Assembly (NCBI GenBank): GCA_022571215.1
Contig: JACZYG010000013.1
Coordinates: forward strand, 1 to 64,000
Length of the DNA stretch: 64,000 nucleotides
From: Fidelibacterota bacterium
GTDB lineage: Bacteria; Fidelibacterota; SORT01
Reading direction: 5' to 3'
Shown here: positions 1 to 9,370 of the stretch, one piece after another
Numbering within the stretch: the first letter of the stretch is position 1
How the letters are laid out: every line of letters begins with the position of its first letter
Position numbers and translations under genes: made by a program
Notes under the pieces: model-generated
What the model saw: the letters and a program-made list of their open reading frames with translations, nothing else
Told to the model about the DNA's origin: nothing
The model's database searches: none

Positions 1-56
1 AAAGAGATGAGCGCCACAGCGCTTTAATCACTCCCCCGGTAACACTTTTTCCCGAC

Positions 57-80
57 AATCCCCTGATGGGGATTTTTTTT
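57..80 (+). terminator. Intrinsic terminator
   Basis: A 7-bp stem AATCCCC/GGGGATT with a TGAT loop is followed by a run of T. It is oriented for a plus-strand gene that would lie to the left of the window. Confidence 0.75.
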
Positions 81-121
81 GTCATCTTATGACTACAATT
101 ATAATACAACCACCCCTTTAT

Positions 122-142
122 CCCCTCCTTTGTAAGGAGGGG
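122..142. repeat. Short palindrome CCCCTCCTT-N3-AAGGAGGGG
   Basis: Perfect 9-bp arms with a TGT spacer. The same arms with an AAA spacer occur at 8361..8381, and degenerate relatives at about 206..228 and 8527..8540. All lie between genes, which fits a small dispersed repeat family rather than a gene-specific operator. Confidence 0.6.
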
Positions 143-158
143 AGACTCATCGTCTTTG

Positions 159-178
159 CCCGCTTAACCGATGTCGGG
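159..178 (-). repeat. CCCGACAT-type dispersed repeat, copy 1
   Basis: On the minus strand this reads CCCGACATCGGTTAAGCGGG. Close relatives occur at 8485..8509 and, remarkably, inside a coding sequence at 28646..28670. The ends are self-complementary (CCCG/CGGG). Confidence 0.5.
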
Positions 179-500
179 TAGGGTTGATAGAGGGGAATTT
201 TTCATCTCCCCATTATAAAAGGAGGGGAAGTCTCGAAGAGGCAGCAGCCCGCGCCGTCCGTACGGCAAAGCCGGACACGGCATCGGTATGGCGGGGATGT
301 CAGTTAGCTGACAGATGACGAAGCCCCAAAGGGACTCCCTTGGGGAGCAATCTCAGATCTTATTCTCTTTTAGGATAGAATTACCCGCCGAGATATATAA
401 AACCGTTAAAACGATTTATCTGTAGGAGTCGAAAACCCTGATAAATATATCGCAAGGGATGTTACACAACTGGAAATGAAACTTCCTATTTAACTGACAG

Positions 501-2504
501 CTATACTTCGGCAGGAAGAGAGATGGTAAAGGTAGTTCCTTGGCCGTATGTTGATACCACCTTTATGGTCCCCCCCATTTCTATCTCAACCACATCTCTA
601 ACGATAACTAAACCAATTCCGGTACCAACCCCTTCTTCCTTGGTGGTAAAGTAAGGATCGAAAATGGTGGTAAGGTCTTTTTTCTTTATCCCGGTACCAG
701 TATCTGTTACTTCTATTATGATTGATGAAGTCTGGTCATCATACGTTGTCGTGATGCTCAACGATTTAGTTTCACTCTTTTCCATTGAGTGCGCTGCATT
801 GATAATAAGGTTTCTAAAAACTTGTACGATTTTTTCTCTGTCGCAGTAAACGGTGGGAATCGGTTCATCGAAATTTGATTTGACATCAAGATATTTTATA
901 TGACCAAGTGTTCCAAGCGCTTTAAGAAGGTCTCTCAATATATTGTTGATATTAAAACTTTTCATTTCCGCCGGAGATTGCTTACCCAGTCTCATATAAC
1001 TCGAGCTTATATTGATTATATGCTGAATTTCTTCCTGCATATCATGAACCAGTTCACTAATTTTTTCCTTGTCGTCTAATTCAGCTATCAATTCCGCCCG
1101 TGCGGATATTATCTGAAGGGGATTGTTCATTTCATGTGCTATCTTCGCTCCCATTTGTCCGATGGCTGCAAGTCTCTCGGCATAAGCGAGTTGATCCTTC
1201 ATCGTCCGTTCTCTGCCGTGAAGAGAGTCTATTTCCTTCGCGGATGTGATCAATTCCGCTTCACTCACCATTAATTCCCCTAATGCTTCATCTTTATCAG
1301 CGACATCCCTGCCGATAAGTAATACGGCATCTTCTCCCTGAACCGGTGTATACCAATATTCAACTGTTTTATTGCCTATCGCCGTTTCCCCCTTTAGATT
1401 TTTATTCTCATCCAAACATTCTCTCATTTTTTTAAGATGAATATCCGGCAGCAATTCAATCCAATCTCCCTTGCCAAGCCCCCGAGCTTTCAGTTCATCA
1501 AACAATGCGGCGTTCGCATACAATAGCTCACCATTGAGATTCGTTTTCATCACTATATCGGGAATGAGATCACCTAAATTACTGTCAGCCATATCTTGCT
1601 TATTACTTTCAGCGCCCATAACGGATAACATCAATATCGAAGCTATCTGTTCGACAAACCCAATCTTATTTTGATCCGATTCATCTTTAACAGTCGAGTG
1701 TACCAATAGCGCGCCAATTATCTTTTCGTTTTGAAGAATAGGGACGAAAAATGAATATTTTATCTCTTTTGGAAAATCCGCAAACCATGGCGGAACTGTT
1801 TTGTTTTTGGCTGAATCAAAATATAGAGTGTAAGATTGATCCGGATGAATACCGTTGACTCCTGAATCAGAAAGACTCAGATGGAATGAATCGATCTTCG
1901 CTTCATTCCATCCTACAGAGCTTAATATCTTAAATTCATTATTCTCATCTTCTAAACTAATGAGGGCAATCGAACCGACACCAAGCAGCTGAAATGTTTG
2001 ATCTATGTTCTTTTGAAACACAGAAATCCAATCTTCCCCTCGAAGAATATCTTTACATAATTCAGAGATTAATGATTGTTCTCTTGATCGGACAGCCAAT
2101 TTGAAAGCTAAATCCTTTTTCGTAGAAAAGTCCCTGCCAACCGCTACGGCGCCAATGAGAATCTTATTTTCATATAACCGTTTCCCGGAAATCTCAAGAG
2201 CGACACTGCTACCTCCCTTACTCTTGAGTTCTACCTCATACATTCCGATTTTTGACTTAGATTTGATCATAGAATCATAATGCGCCAGCTGTTTCTTCCC
2301 TTTGCCTGGTTCGAATAGTACTGATATTGGTTTTCCACTTAGATCGTCATCATTATAACCCAACGCTTTGAGAGTCGAATTATTCGCGTAGACGATTCTT
2401 CCTTCAAGATCGAAGATCATCATCAGTTCATCAATCTCTTCAACAACGGATTGTAAAAGCGCCTTTCGATCCATCATATTGATATTTGCATGTTTTTTGG
2501 GCAT
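501..2504 (-). CDS. PAS/GAF sensor histidine kinase (orphan)
   Basis: A 667-aa cytoplasmic sensor kinase with no obvious membrane segment. It has an N-terminal PAS domain (about 15-130), a GAF-like domain (about 140-300), a second PAS (about 305-410), a short coiled linker, a HisKA dimerisation domain with the phospho-accepting His457 in HEMNNPLQ, and an HATPase domain. In the last, the N box (around Asn566) and the glycine-rich DTGTGI and GTGIGL boxes are intact. The HEMNNPLQ form is typical of NtrB/HisKA_4-like kinases. No response regulator gene is adjacent, so its partner and signal are unknown. It is transcribed divergently from the peptide transporter at 2858, with a 350-bp spacer between them. 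Confidence 0.9.
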   Translation of the reverse strand: MPKKHANINMMDRKALLQSVVEEIDELMMIFDLEGRIVYANNSTLKALGYNDDDLSGKPISVLFEPGKGKKQLAHYDSMIKSKSKIGMYEVELKSKGGSSVALEISGKRLYENKILIGAVAVGRDFSTKKDLAFKLAVRSREQSLISELCKDILRGEDWISVFQKNIDQTFQLLGVGSIALISLEDENNEFKILSSVGWNEAKIDSFHLSLSDSGVNGIHPDQSYTLYFDSAKNKTVPPWFADFPKEIKYSFFVPILQNEKIIGALLVHSTVKDESDQNKIGFVEQIASILMLSVMGAESNKQDMADSNLGDLIPDIVMKTNLNGELLYANAALFDELKARGLGKGDWIELLPDIHLKKMRECLDENKNLKGETAIGNKTVEYWYTPVQGEDAVLLIGRDVADKDEALGELMVSEAELITSAKEIDSLHGRERTMKDQLAYAERLAAIGQMGAKIAHEMNNPLQIISARAELIAELDDKEKISELVHDMQEEIQHIINISSSYMRLGKQSPAEMKSFNINNILRDLLKALGTLGHIKYLDVKSNFDEPIPTVYCDREKIVQVFRNLIINAAHSMEKSETKSLSITTTYDDQTSSIIIEVTDTGTGIKKKDLTTIFDPYFTTKEEGVGTGIGLVIVRDVVEIEMGGTIKVVSTYGQGTTFTISLPAEV

Positions 2505-2857
2505 AGTTATACTATTAATTCACTGTTTTCTCTAAGAACGGAATCCCTTCAACCACAAGTAACCATATACTTTTAATGTATTTAGGGCGTATTTGATTAC
2601 CTACATTACCTATTTAACATATTTTTAAGCGAATTTCAAGCTTAAAGTTTTATCGTTTGTGTATTAGTGATTGTAAACACAATTATTGAAAATTTTATTC
2701 TTAAATTATCTTGGGAGAAATGGCGCTAAACGCATACTAATATATGACTAAAAGTCTTGTTTTATACTATATTTCTCATTATGATTGATTGTTGCGCCAA
2801 CTAATTATTACCGTACACTTTAGTTATTTTTAGTAAATATTGCTAATGAGGTTTTTT
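2505..2857. other. Divergent intergenic region, kinase and peptide transporter
   Basis: This AT-rich spacer separates two divergent starts and must hold both promoters. I cannot single out a convincing -35/-10 pair by eye. No RNA gene or repeat is recognised. Confidence 0.4.
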
Positions 2858-4594
2858 ATGGTCAGGGTCCTTTTTATATTTCTATTTTTGTTTATCTCGT
2901 GTGACAAGAATGATAATTCAAGCTCTCAAAGGGTAGAGAAAACATACTCCGAGGAAGATATCGTCAATGGAGGAAACTTGATTATTGGCACCACAGGGGA
3001 ACCCGACGGGCTGAATCCGTTAACCGCGCATACTAAAAATGCTAAAGACGCTATTTCGTTGATTTACAGACGATTAGCGGATTTGAACGAAGACCTGACA
3101 ACTTTTTCCCCTCAGCTGGCCAAGAGCTGGGAATTCTCCAAAGACAGCTTATCCATACTGTTTAACCTCAGAACAGACGTCAAATGGCATGATGGGGAAG
3201 TTTTTAACAGCGAGGATGTCGTATTTACATTTAATCTGCACAAGAATGATTTGTTAGGCTGGGAAGGTTATTCATTTAAAGAGAATATTCAGAGCGCTGT
3301 TGCCCGGAATGATTCTACCGTAATCTTTTATTTCAGCGAAAAATCTCCAACTCTTCTTATGGATGCCGTCGAAGGCTATATAATTCCCGAACATCTGTTA
3401 TCAAAAATACCTGTTGAAGAGATGGAGTCCTCGACTTATAGCAGAAACCCTATAGGCACCGGTCCATTCCGACTGTCGGAGTGGAAATCGCAACAGTCGC
3501 TGACGCTTAGCAAGTTTTCAGGCTATTATGAGGAGGGTAAACCAAGACTTGACGCTATCGTAATTCAAATCATACCTGATAATATTAATCTTTATCGCCA
3601 GGTGTTGGGCGGAGATATAGATTTTATGGAAAACGTACCTCCCGGAGATTTCAATAAGTTATCAAAGCAATGGAATGAGGGCAATTCTAATATCAAACCA
3701 TATAATTTTCTCGGCAGAGGCTATGAATTTATCGGGTGGAATCTCATCGATCCCGAAAATTATTCCCAGGTGATGGAGGCAGCCGGCGATAACGATCCCA
3801 ATTTGGAAGAGCTTTTGAAACCTCACAAGCTATTTGGAAGCTGGAAAGTCCGCGCAGCTCTGACTATGGCAATTGACAGGAATACTATTATTGATGTCGT
3901 TACGAATGGGCTTGCAATTCCGATGCACGGTCCGATTCCGCTGATTATGTGGGCGTATGATCCAAACGCAAATTCAATTTGGGAATACGATGTCGAAGGA
4001 GCAAAAGAATTTCTTGGCGATGCGGGTTGGAAGGACACGGATGGAGACGGCATCCTCGACAAAGATGGAACGATATTTAGTTTTGAAATGGTTACAAATG
4101 CGGGAAATGAGGAACGAAAACAAGCTCTTACAATCATCCAGCAGCAATTATTGGAAGTAGGCATCGAAATGACACCAAGAGTATTCGAACCGGCTCTTCT
4201 TTTCGGAAGAATGCTGCCCTCAAGAAATCTTGATGCCGCTCTGCTTGGATGGAGCGTAGGTTTAAAGATGGAACTGACTCCCTTATTCCACAGTTCGAGT
4301 ATCTTTATTCCGTTTAATTTTGTAAGTTATCGCTCTCAAGAATTTGATGACTTAGAAAATGCAGCTAAGCGTGAAACTCGTCAGGCTATCGCCCAAAAGC
4401 ACTGGAATGGCATTGCAAAGCTTTTGTCATGGGAGCTGCCTTACAGTTGGCTTTATTACAAGACTGAAACGACGGTTATTCATAGCAGATTCAAAGGAGT
4501 CAAGGTTGATAAAAGAGGAGCTTTTATCAATATGGAAGAGTGGTGGATACCTTTTGAAGAGCGTTCCGACCACGATATGCTCGCGGAAAATTAA
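2858..4594 (+). CDS. Peptide-type ABC transporter substrate-binding lipoprotein
   Basis: A solute-binding protein of ABC family 5 (DppA/OppA-like), 578 aa. The start at 2858 is preferred over ATG 2846 and TTG 2840 because TGAGG precedes it by a few bases and the first residues then form a short lipoprotein signal ending in the lipobox LFISC, with Cys15 as the lipidated residue. The family-typical N-x-IGTGPF motif is present in the middle of the protein. It would sit in the periplasm, anchored to a membrane, and deliver ligand to the permease pair that follows at once. The gene begins a tight five-gene operon ending at 8226. Substrate cannot be read from sequence; di/oligopeptides are the family default. 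Confidence 0.92.
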   Translation: MVRVLFIFLFLFISCDKNDNSSSQRVEKTYSEEDIVNGGNLIIGTTGEPDGLNPLTAHTKNAKDAISLIYRRLADLNEDLTTFSPQLAKSWEFSKDSLSILFNLRTDVKWHDGEVFNSEDVVFTFNLHKNDLLGWEGYSFKENIQSAVARNDSTVIFYFSEKSPTLLMDAVEGYIIPEHLLSKIPVEEMESSTYSRNPIGTGPFRLSEWKSQQSLTLSKFSGYYEEGKPRLDAIVIQIIPDNINLYRQVLGGDIDFMENVPPGDFNKLSKQWNEGNSNIKPYNFLGRGYEFIGWNLIDPENYSQVMEAAGDNDPNLEELLKPHKLFGSWKVRAALTMAIDRNTIIDVVTNGLAIPMHGPIPLIMWAYDPNANSIWEYDVEGAKEFLGDAGWKDTDGDGILDKDGTIFSFEMVTNAGNEERKQALTIIQQQLLEVGIEMTPRVFEPALLFGRMLPSRNLDAALLGWSVGLKMELTPLFHSSSIFIPFNFVSYRSQEFDDLENAAKRETRQAIAQKHWNGIAKLLSWELPYSWLYYKTETTVIHSRFKGVKVDKRGAFINMEEWWIPFEERSDHDMLAEN

Positions 4595-4600
4595 CTGTTA

Positions 4601-5578
4601 ATGCTCGCCTATTCCATAAGGCGGCTTATCACGGCACTGCTCACTCTCTTCCTCGGGGTATCACTTACTTTTTTTGTAATACGGCTTGCCCCCGGCGATC
4701 CTACCGATCGGTTTCTTACCCCCTCAATGAGTCCTAAGGTCAAGGCGGCGATCACCGAAAAGTTAGGACTGAATGAACCGCTTCCAATACAATATATGAC
4801 ATGGGTGAAAAATGTTATTATAGACTTTGATTTCGGAGATTCATTCGCAAACGGTCGTAAAGCATCCACCGTAATTATGGACGCTCTTCCTTACACCCTG
4901 CTTCTGTCCACGCTGTCACTACTTTTTGGGCTTCTGTTAGGAACAGTGTCAGGGGTGTATTCCGCATTACGGGTCGGAACTCCAGTAGACAGAGCCATAA
5001 CATCTATCCTGATGTTTTTCTATTCGGTTCCTTCGTTCTGGCTCGGTCTAATCCTTTTAGGAATTTTTTCGATAGAACTAAACTGGCTGCCGGGCTCGCA
5101 AATCACTTCAATCTTTCATGAGCGGCTTAGTTTCTTTGGAAAAATCGGAGATTACGCCGCGCATCTGATTCTGCCTGTTCTAACCCTCGGACTAACCACT
5201 GCGCCCGTCTACGGCAGATTTGTGCGAAGCAGCATGGTTGAGGTTTTGAATTCTGATTTCATTGTTTCCGCAAGAGCAAGAGGTCTTTCTGAACGAAAAA
5301 TTGTCTTTAATTACGGATTACGAAATGCCTTGCTGCCGCTTATTTCTATTCTTGGAACTTCGTTTCCCGCGCTGTTTAGCGGAGCCGTGATCGTCGAGGT
5401 AATTTATTCGCTGCCGGGCATGGGACGGGTCATGGTAGATGCCGCGCTCGGGCGAGATTATCCGATAATTATGGCTGCGAGCGCAGTCGCTTTTGTTGCG
5501 GTAATTATCGGCAACTTTCTTGCAGATATTGGATATGCCGTCGCTGACCCGAGAGTCAGATTAGGTGATTCATCATGA
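4601..5578 (+). CDS. ABC transporter permease, DppB/OppB type
   Basis: A 325-aa inner-membrane protein with an N-terminal membrane segment followed by the binding-protein-dependent permease domain (about six helices in all). The EAA loop that contacts the ATPase is visible as ARARGLSERKI (about 224-234), followed by the typical LRNALLPL. Early residues RLAPGDPTDRF match the conserved periplasmic APGDP motif of DppB-type permeases. It starts 6 nt after the binding protein stop and overlaps the next permease by 4 nt (ATGA), which indicates translational coupling. Confidence 0.93.
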   Translation: MLAYSIRRLITALLTLFLGVSLTFFVIRLAPGDPTDRFLTPSMSPKVKAAITEKLGLNEPLPIQYMTWVKNVIIDFDFGDSFANGRKASTVIMDALPYTLLLSTLSLLFGLLLGTVSGVYSALRVGTPVDRAITSILMFFYSVPSFWLGLILLGIFSIELNWLPGSQITSIFHERLSFFGKIGDYAAHLILPVLTLGLTTAPVYGRFVRSSMVEVLNSDFIVSARARGLSERKIVFNYGLRNALLPLISILGTSFPALFSGAVIVEVIYSLPGMGRVMVDAALGRDYPIIMAASAVAFVAVIIGNFLADIGYAVADPRVRLGDSS

Positions 5579-6423
5579 ACGCTTTTAAAAATCTGATCTC
5601 TCAGCTTTGGAAGAGCCCGTCGGGAAGAATAGGGCTGATTTTAGTAGCGCTGTTTTCTCTTTTAGCGCTCGGAGCGCCGCTGCTCTCTCCGTACGACCCG
5701 ATTAAACAAAATTTGCTTCTTAAATCCTCCCCTCCGTCCATTTCTCATCTCTTTGGTACCGACCTGTTCGGCAGAGATATTTTAAGCAGGCTGCTATACG
5801 GAGCCAGAGTATCAATGGGTATCGGTTTAGGCTCGGCATTTTTAGCGGTCTTTCTTGGAAGCGCGGTAGGATTGTCTGCCGGATTTTTAAGAGGCGGGAT
5901 CGATACGTTTCTTATGCGAATAGTTGACCTGCTCTTAGGTTTTCCTAAGTTCTTTATACTCTTGCTTGTTGTCGGATTGGGTTCACCTTCTATTTGGCTG
6001 ACTGCAACAGTGTTGGGAGCGCTTTCGTGGATGGAGATAGCGAGAGTCGTGCGTGGAGAAGTTGTCCTTATACGGGAGATGAATTATGTCAAGGCTGCTA
6101 CCGCGCTCGGCTTAAGTCCGATGAATATCGCAATGAGGTATGTTTTACCTAATGTTTCCGGCTCAATTATCGTTTCCGCGACGCTCCTGGTTGGAACGAT
6201 GATATTAGTGGAAGCAAGTTTAAGCTATCTTGGCTTCGGAGTTCAGCCTCCCGATGCAAGTTGGGGCACGATTATGAATCAGGGACGAATTGACCCATTG
6301 GGAACTTGGTGGATATCGGCGTCCGCCGGTTCTGCAATCTTTCTTTCACTGATAGGATTCAATCTGTTGGGAGATAGTCTTAGAGACGTTCTTGATCCCC
6401 GAACTGAAAATTCTCAATCTTAA
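5575..6423 (+). CDS. ABC transporter permease, DppC/OppC type
   Basis: A 282-aa inner-membrane permease, partner of the preceding protein. It begins with the short cytoplasmic stretch and first helix typical of DppC. The extracytoplasmic HLFGTDLFGRDILSR-type motif that marks this subfamily is at about 57-70, and the EAA loop VKAATALGLSPMN lies near residues 173-185. Its start overlaps the stop of the upstream gene by 4 nt. Confidence 0.93.
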   Translation: MNAFKNLISQLWKSPSGRIGLILVALFSLLALGAPLLSPYDPIKQNLLLKSSPPSISHLFGTDLFGRDILSRLLYGARVSMGIGLGSAFLAVFLGSAVGLSAGFLRGGIDTFLMRIVDLLLGFPKFFILLLVVGLGSPSIWLTATVLGALSWMEIARVVRGEVVLIREMNYVKAATALGLSPMNIAMRYVLPNVSGSIIVSATLLVGTMILVEASLSYLGFGVQPPDASWGTIMNQGRIDPLGTWWISASAGSAIFLSLIGFNLLGDSLRDVLDPRTENSQS

Positions 6424-6437
6424 TTTTGTGAATATGC

Positions 6438-7223
6438 TTGGATAATAAAGAACTGATACTAAGGATAAAAGAACTCTCTATCAGTTACCGAAGCTCCGGT
6501 TCGAGTTTCTGGGGTAGTAAAGAAGAGATAGTTGCCGTTAACGATGTTTCTCTAACTGTCAGAAGAGGAAAAACCTTTGCCATAGTGGGTGAGTCCGGAA
6601 GCGGGAAAACTTCAATCGCAATGTCGATCTTGGGTTTTGTTAAGCCTGTTTCCGGCACCGTAGAGTTTAACGGTATGAATTTATTTTCTTTGGAGGCGGA
6701 TAAACGGCGGAAAACAATGCGTTTGATACAGCCTGTATTTCAGGATGCCAACAGCGCCCTTAATCCGAGAATGACCGTGGAAACGAGTCTCGCTGACTCC
6801 ATAGATACACCGGACCAGCTTCAAAAAAGGGAACAAACTAATTCTCTTCTTCGTTCGGTCGGTCTTAGCTCGGACCATATGGGAAAATATCCTCACCAGC
6901 TTAGCGGCGGTCAAAAACAACGGCTATGTATAGCGCGGGCGCTTGCTCCGGAACCTGAGCTTCTCATACTCGATGAACCCGTCTCAGCGCAAGACTTGTC
7001 TATTCAAGCTCAGATCCTGAGTTTGCTTTTGGAAATTAAAAAGGCAAAAAATATTACTTATCTTCTCATTTCGCATGATCTGAATGTGGTGCGGATCCTT
7101 GCTGACAGGGTTGCGGTGATGAGATCGGGGATTTTGGTGGAAGAAGCCTCATGTGAAAAATTCTTCAGCGATCCGACTCATCCGTATTCTCAAGAGCTTT
7201 TAGAAAACTCGGGAATAAAATAG
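6438..7223 (+). CDS. ABC transporter ATP-binding protein, DppF-like without HPY tail
   Basis: A 261-aa ATPase. Walker A GESGSGKT is at 51-58, the signature LSGGQKQR near 155, and Walker B LLILDEP follows. The D-loop region reads SAQDLS rather than the usual SALDVS. It ends soon after the SDPTHPYSQELL segment, so it lacks the C-terminal oligopeptide-transporter domain that the next ATPase carries. It starts with TTG; the nearby ATG at 6434 is out of frame and closes after two further codons. Confidence 0.9.
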   Translation: MDNKELILRIKELSISYRSSGSSFWGSKEEIVAVNDVSLTVRRGKTFAIVGESGSGKTSIAMSILGFVKPVSGTVEFNGMNLFSLEADKRRKTMRLIQPVFQDANSALNPRMTVETSLADSIDTPDQLQKREQTNSLLRSVGLSSDHMGKYPHQLSGGQKQRLCIARALAPEPELLILDEPVSAQDLSIQAQILSLLLEIKKAKNITYLLISHDLNVVRILADRVAVMRSGILVEEASCEKFFSDPTHPYSQELLENSGIK

Positions 7224-7224
7224 C

Positions 7225-8226
7225 GTGCATAGACCTGAAAACGAAAACGTATTATCCGTCAAAAACTTGAGCGTCAGACTTTCCACAGGGGATTCTTACT
7301 TGACTATAATCAATGATGCAAGTTTCGATCTGCGTAAAAGTTCGACACTTGGATTGATCGGTGAATCCGGCAGCGGAAAGAGCATGCTGTGTAAATCTAT
7401 CGTCAACCTGCTGCCGAAGGGAAGCCGGCTCGATGGAAATGTGACGTTTTATCCTGATTCCGGAAAGCCGGAAGAATTATTATCCATGTCTGAAGTCGAG
7501 CTGCGTTCTATCCGGGGGAAAAAGATAGGTTTCCTTTCACAAGAACCCGGCTCTTCCATGAATCCGGTGATGAAATGCGGGAAACAGGTTTTTGACGCGC
7601 TGCCCAATTTTGAACGCGCAAATAAAAAAAACGGGATTCAGCAAGTCCTTAAACTTCTCGAAAACTCAGGATTAAAAAACCCTGAAGCGATAGCCAACTC
7701 ATATCCTCATGAACTGTCCGGTGGAATGCTTCAAAGAGTTGCCCTTGCGGCGGCTTTGGCAGGAGAGCCAGAAATATTGATCGCGGATGAGCCTGTAACA
7801 GCCTTAGACGTAAGTAGCCGTACAGGACCAATGAAGTCGCTCTCCCGCCTGACAGAAGAAATGGGTCTATCCGTAATATTGGTCTCGCATGATATTGATT
7901 TTGTCTCCAATTGGGCTGATGATATTATGGTAATGTATTTAGGCAGTATAGTAGAATTAGGGGAAACAAATAAAATTTTATCTTCTCCGGCTCATCCATA
8001 CACTAAGGCTTTGTTGGATCTGTCAAAATCTTTTATGAGCGGCTCACTGCCTGAAACGATTCCGGGCGATATCCCGTCTATGGAGGAAAAGATATCGGGA
8101 TGTAAATTCCATCCCCGTTGTGAATTTGCCGATGAACTTTGTTCTACAACGGAACCAGATAGTGAAGACGCTGAGCATGGCGGATGGAAAAGATGCTTCC
8201 ATCCAGTAGGCGAAACAGAGAACTGA
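7225..8226 (+). CDS. ABC transporter ATP-binding protein, DppD/OppD-like
   Basis: A 333-aa ATPase. Walker A GESGSGKS is at 46-53, the signature LSGGMLQR follows in mid-protein and Walker B is LIADEPVTALDVS. It has the C-terminal oligo_HPY extension, with cysteines in CKFHPRC and further Cys downstream, as in family members reported to bind an Fe-S cluster there. The GTG start lies 1 nt after the previous stop. It closes the transporter operon (binding protein, two permeases, two ATPases), so the set is complete. Confidence 0.92.
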   Translation: MHRPENENVLSVKNLSVRLSTGDSYLTIINDASFDLRKSSTLGLIGESGSGKSMLCKSIVNLLPKGSRLDGNVTFYPDSGKPEELLSMSEVELRSIRGKKIGFLSQEPGSSMNPVMKCGKQVFDALPNFERANKKNGIQQVLKLLENSGLKNPEAIANSYPHELSGGMLQRVALAAALAGEPEILIADEPVTALDVSSRTGPMKSLSRLTEEMGLSVILVSHDIDFVSNWADDIMVMYLGSIVELGETNKILSSPAHPYTKALLDLSKSFMSGSLPETIPGDIPSMEEKISGCKFHPRCEFADELCSTTEPDSEDAEHGGWKRCFHPVGETEN

Positions 8227-8360
8227 TAATTTGGCAAAATAAATGAAACAAGCTGTCTTTGCGCGTCTGGCTTCAGCCGGACTCCTTGTAATGACAGTAC
8301 CGTGCAGGTCAGACAGGGTCTTGCCCTGATCGCATTCAAAATTGAACCACCCCTCGCGGT

Positions 8361-8381
8361 CCCCTCCTTAAAAAGGAGGGG
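8361..8381. repeat. Short palindrome CCCCTCCTT-N3-AAGGAGGGG, copy 2
   Basis: Perfect 9-bp arms identical to those at 122..142, with spacer AAA instead of TGT. Confidence 0.6.
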
Positions 8382-8484
8382 AAGATAACCCTCCTCCCTT
8401 GAAGGTAGCATTGCCAACGGTGCGGGTCGGAGAGTGTGCTTTATCGTTTTCTGTGTAAAATTAAGTAATCCGAACAATCACATC

Positions 8485-8509
8485 CCCCGCCTGACATTAG
8501 TCGGGCAGG
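8485..8509 (-). repeat. CCCGACAT-type dispersed repeat, copy 2
   Basis: On the minus strand it opens CCTGCCCGACTAATGTCAGG and closes CGGGG. It differs from the copy inside the coding sequence at 28646..28670 mainly in the central four or five bases. Confidence 0.55.
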
Positions 8510-8709
8510 CCGCTCCTGCGGAGCATCCCCTTCAAAGGGGGAGGGAAACTATCATTGTCCGTCAGTCAAACCAACCGACTTAAATAAATCAGAGAACCTT
8601 AACAAAATCTCTTTTATTTGCCTTTGTAATCAAAATTACTTCTTCCCTTCTACCTTTTTGTTATTGTAAAAACTATTCGTGATTAACAATAACAATGAAA
8701 GGAATAATA

Positions 8710-9312
8710 ATGAGCAAAATTAATTCAAGCAACACAGCGCTGTTAGTTATCGATCCGCAAAATGATTTTCTTGCCGAAACCGGAGTGGTATGGGATCTCG
8801 TAGGCGAGGGAGTCGTTAAAAATCAAGTAGTTGATAAACTTTCCAAGCTTATTGCCAAGGCTAAGGAATCGGGTGTAGAAGTTTTCTATTCACCGCATTA
8901 CTACGATAAGGAATTTGAGGCGTGGAAGGATAATAATCCGATAGACAGCCTCATGTTTGAGCGTAAAATGTTTGACCGCAACAGTTCCGGTTCCGATTTT
9001 CATCCGGATTTAACACCGGACGATTCGACCATCATATGCGCTCCTCACAAGAATCTAAGTGGTTTTCACACAAGCGATGTCGACATCCAACTTCGCAAGC
9101 GTGGAATAGATACCATCTACCTTTGTGGAATGGCTGCTAATCTTTGTGTTGAATCGCATTTGAGAGACGCAGAAGAAAGAGGATACAAAGTAATCGTGAT
9201 AAACGATGCTACTGCCGCTCCGGGAGATGCCGCTTATGATGCCGCTCTCGTCAATTTCGGTTTTATAGCGCACGAATCTATCACGGCTGAAGAAGCTTTA
9301 AGTCGATTTTAA
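8710..9312 (+). CDS. Isochorismatase-family cysteine hydrolase
   Basis: A 200-aa protein of the isochorismatase/nicotinamidase superfamily. The catalytic triad is visible: Asp15 in IDPQNDF, Lys114 in APHKNLSGF and nucleophile Cys146 in GMAANLCVESH. The start at 8710 is chosen over 8695 because AAAGGAATAATA precedes it as a ribosome site. The family hydrolyses amide or vinyl-ether bonds of small substrates (nicotinamide, isochorismate, carbamoyl compounds); the exact substrate is not predictable here. It stands alone with its own terminator at 9339..9370. Confidence 0.9.
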   Translation: MSKINSSNTALLVIDPQNDFLAETGVVWDLVGEGVVKNQVVDKLSKLIAKAKESGVEVFYSPHYYDKEFEAWKDNNPIDSLMFERKMFDRNSSGSDFHPDLTPDDSTIICAPHKNLSGFHTSDVDIQLRKRGIDTIYLCGMAANLCVESHLRDAEERGYKVIVINDATAAPGDAAYDAALVNFGFIAHESITAEEALSRF

Positions 9313-9338
9313 CAAAAGCTAATTAACGTCTGAATAGT

Positions 9339-9370
9339 CCCCCGAAGTTACCGCTTCGGGGGTTTATTTT
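9339..9370 (+). terminator. Intrinsic terminator after the cysteine hydrolase
   Basis: A 9-bp GC-rich stem CCCCCGAAG/CTTCGGGGG with a TTACCG loop is followed by TTTATTTT. It lies 26 bp past the hydrolase stop. Confidence 0.88.

Larger units (their letters stand above)
1..500. other. Gene-free stretch with terminator and palindromic repeats
   Basis: No coding region is supported here. It holds an intrinsic terminator (57..80), a CCCCTCCTT/AAGGAGGGG palindrome (122..142), a CCCGACAT-type repeat (159..178), and further self-complementary pieces: GTCAG-TTAG-CTGAC near 300-313 and a CCCCAAAGGG/CCCTTGGGG stem near 325-346. The same kinds of module recur at 8227..8694, so this looks like a spacer that collects dispersed repeats downstream of the histidine kinase gene. 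Confidence 0.6.
8227..8694. other. Repeat-rich intergenic region
   Basis: No gene supported. The stretch is a patchwork of small self-complementary modules: CAGGGTCTTGCCCTG near 8317-8331, the CCCCTCCTT palindrome at 8361..8381, a CCCGACAT-type repeat at 8485..8509 and CCCCTT-CA-AAGGGG at 8527..8540. Its resemblance to the first 500 bases of the window suggests a common family of mobile or expanded palindromes. Confidence 0.55.

Noticed and set aside
8227-8694. CRISPR-like array from repeated palindromes
   Set aside because: Repeats are of several kinds, unevenly spaced and without unique spacers of equal length.
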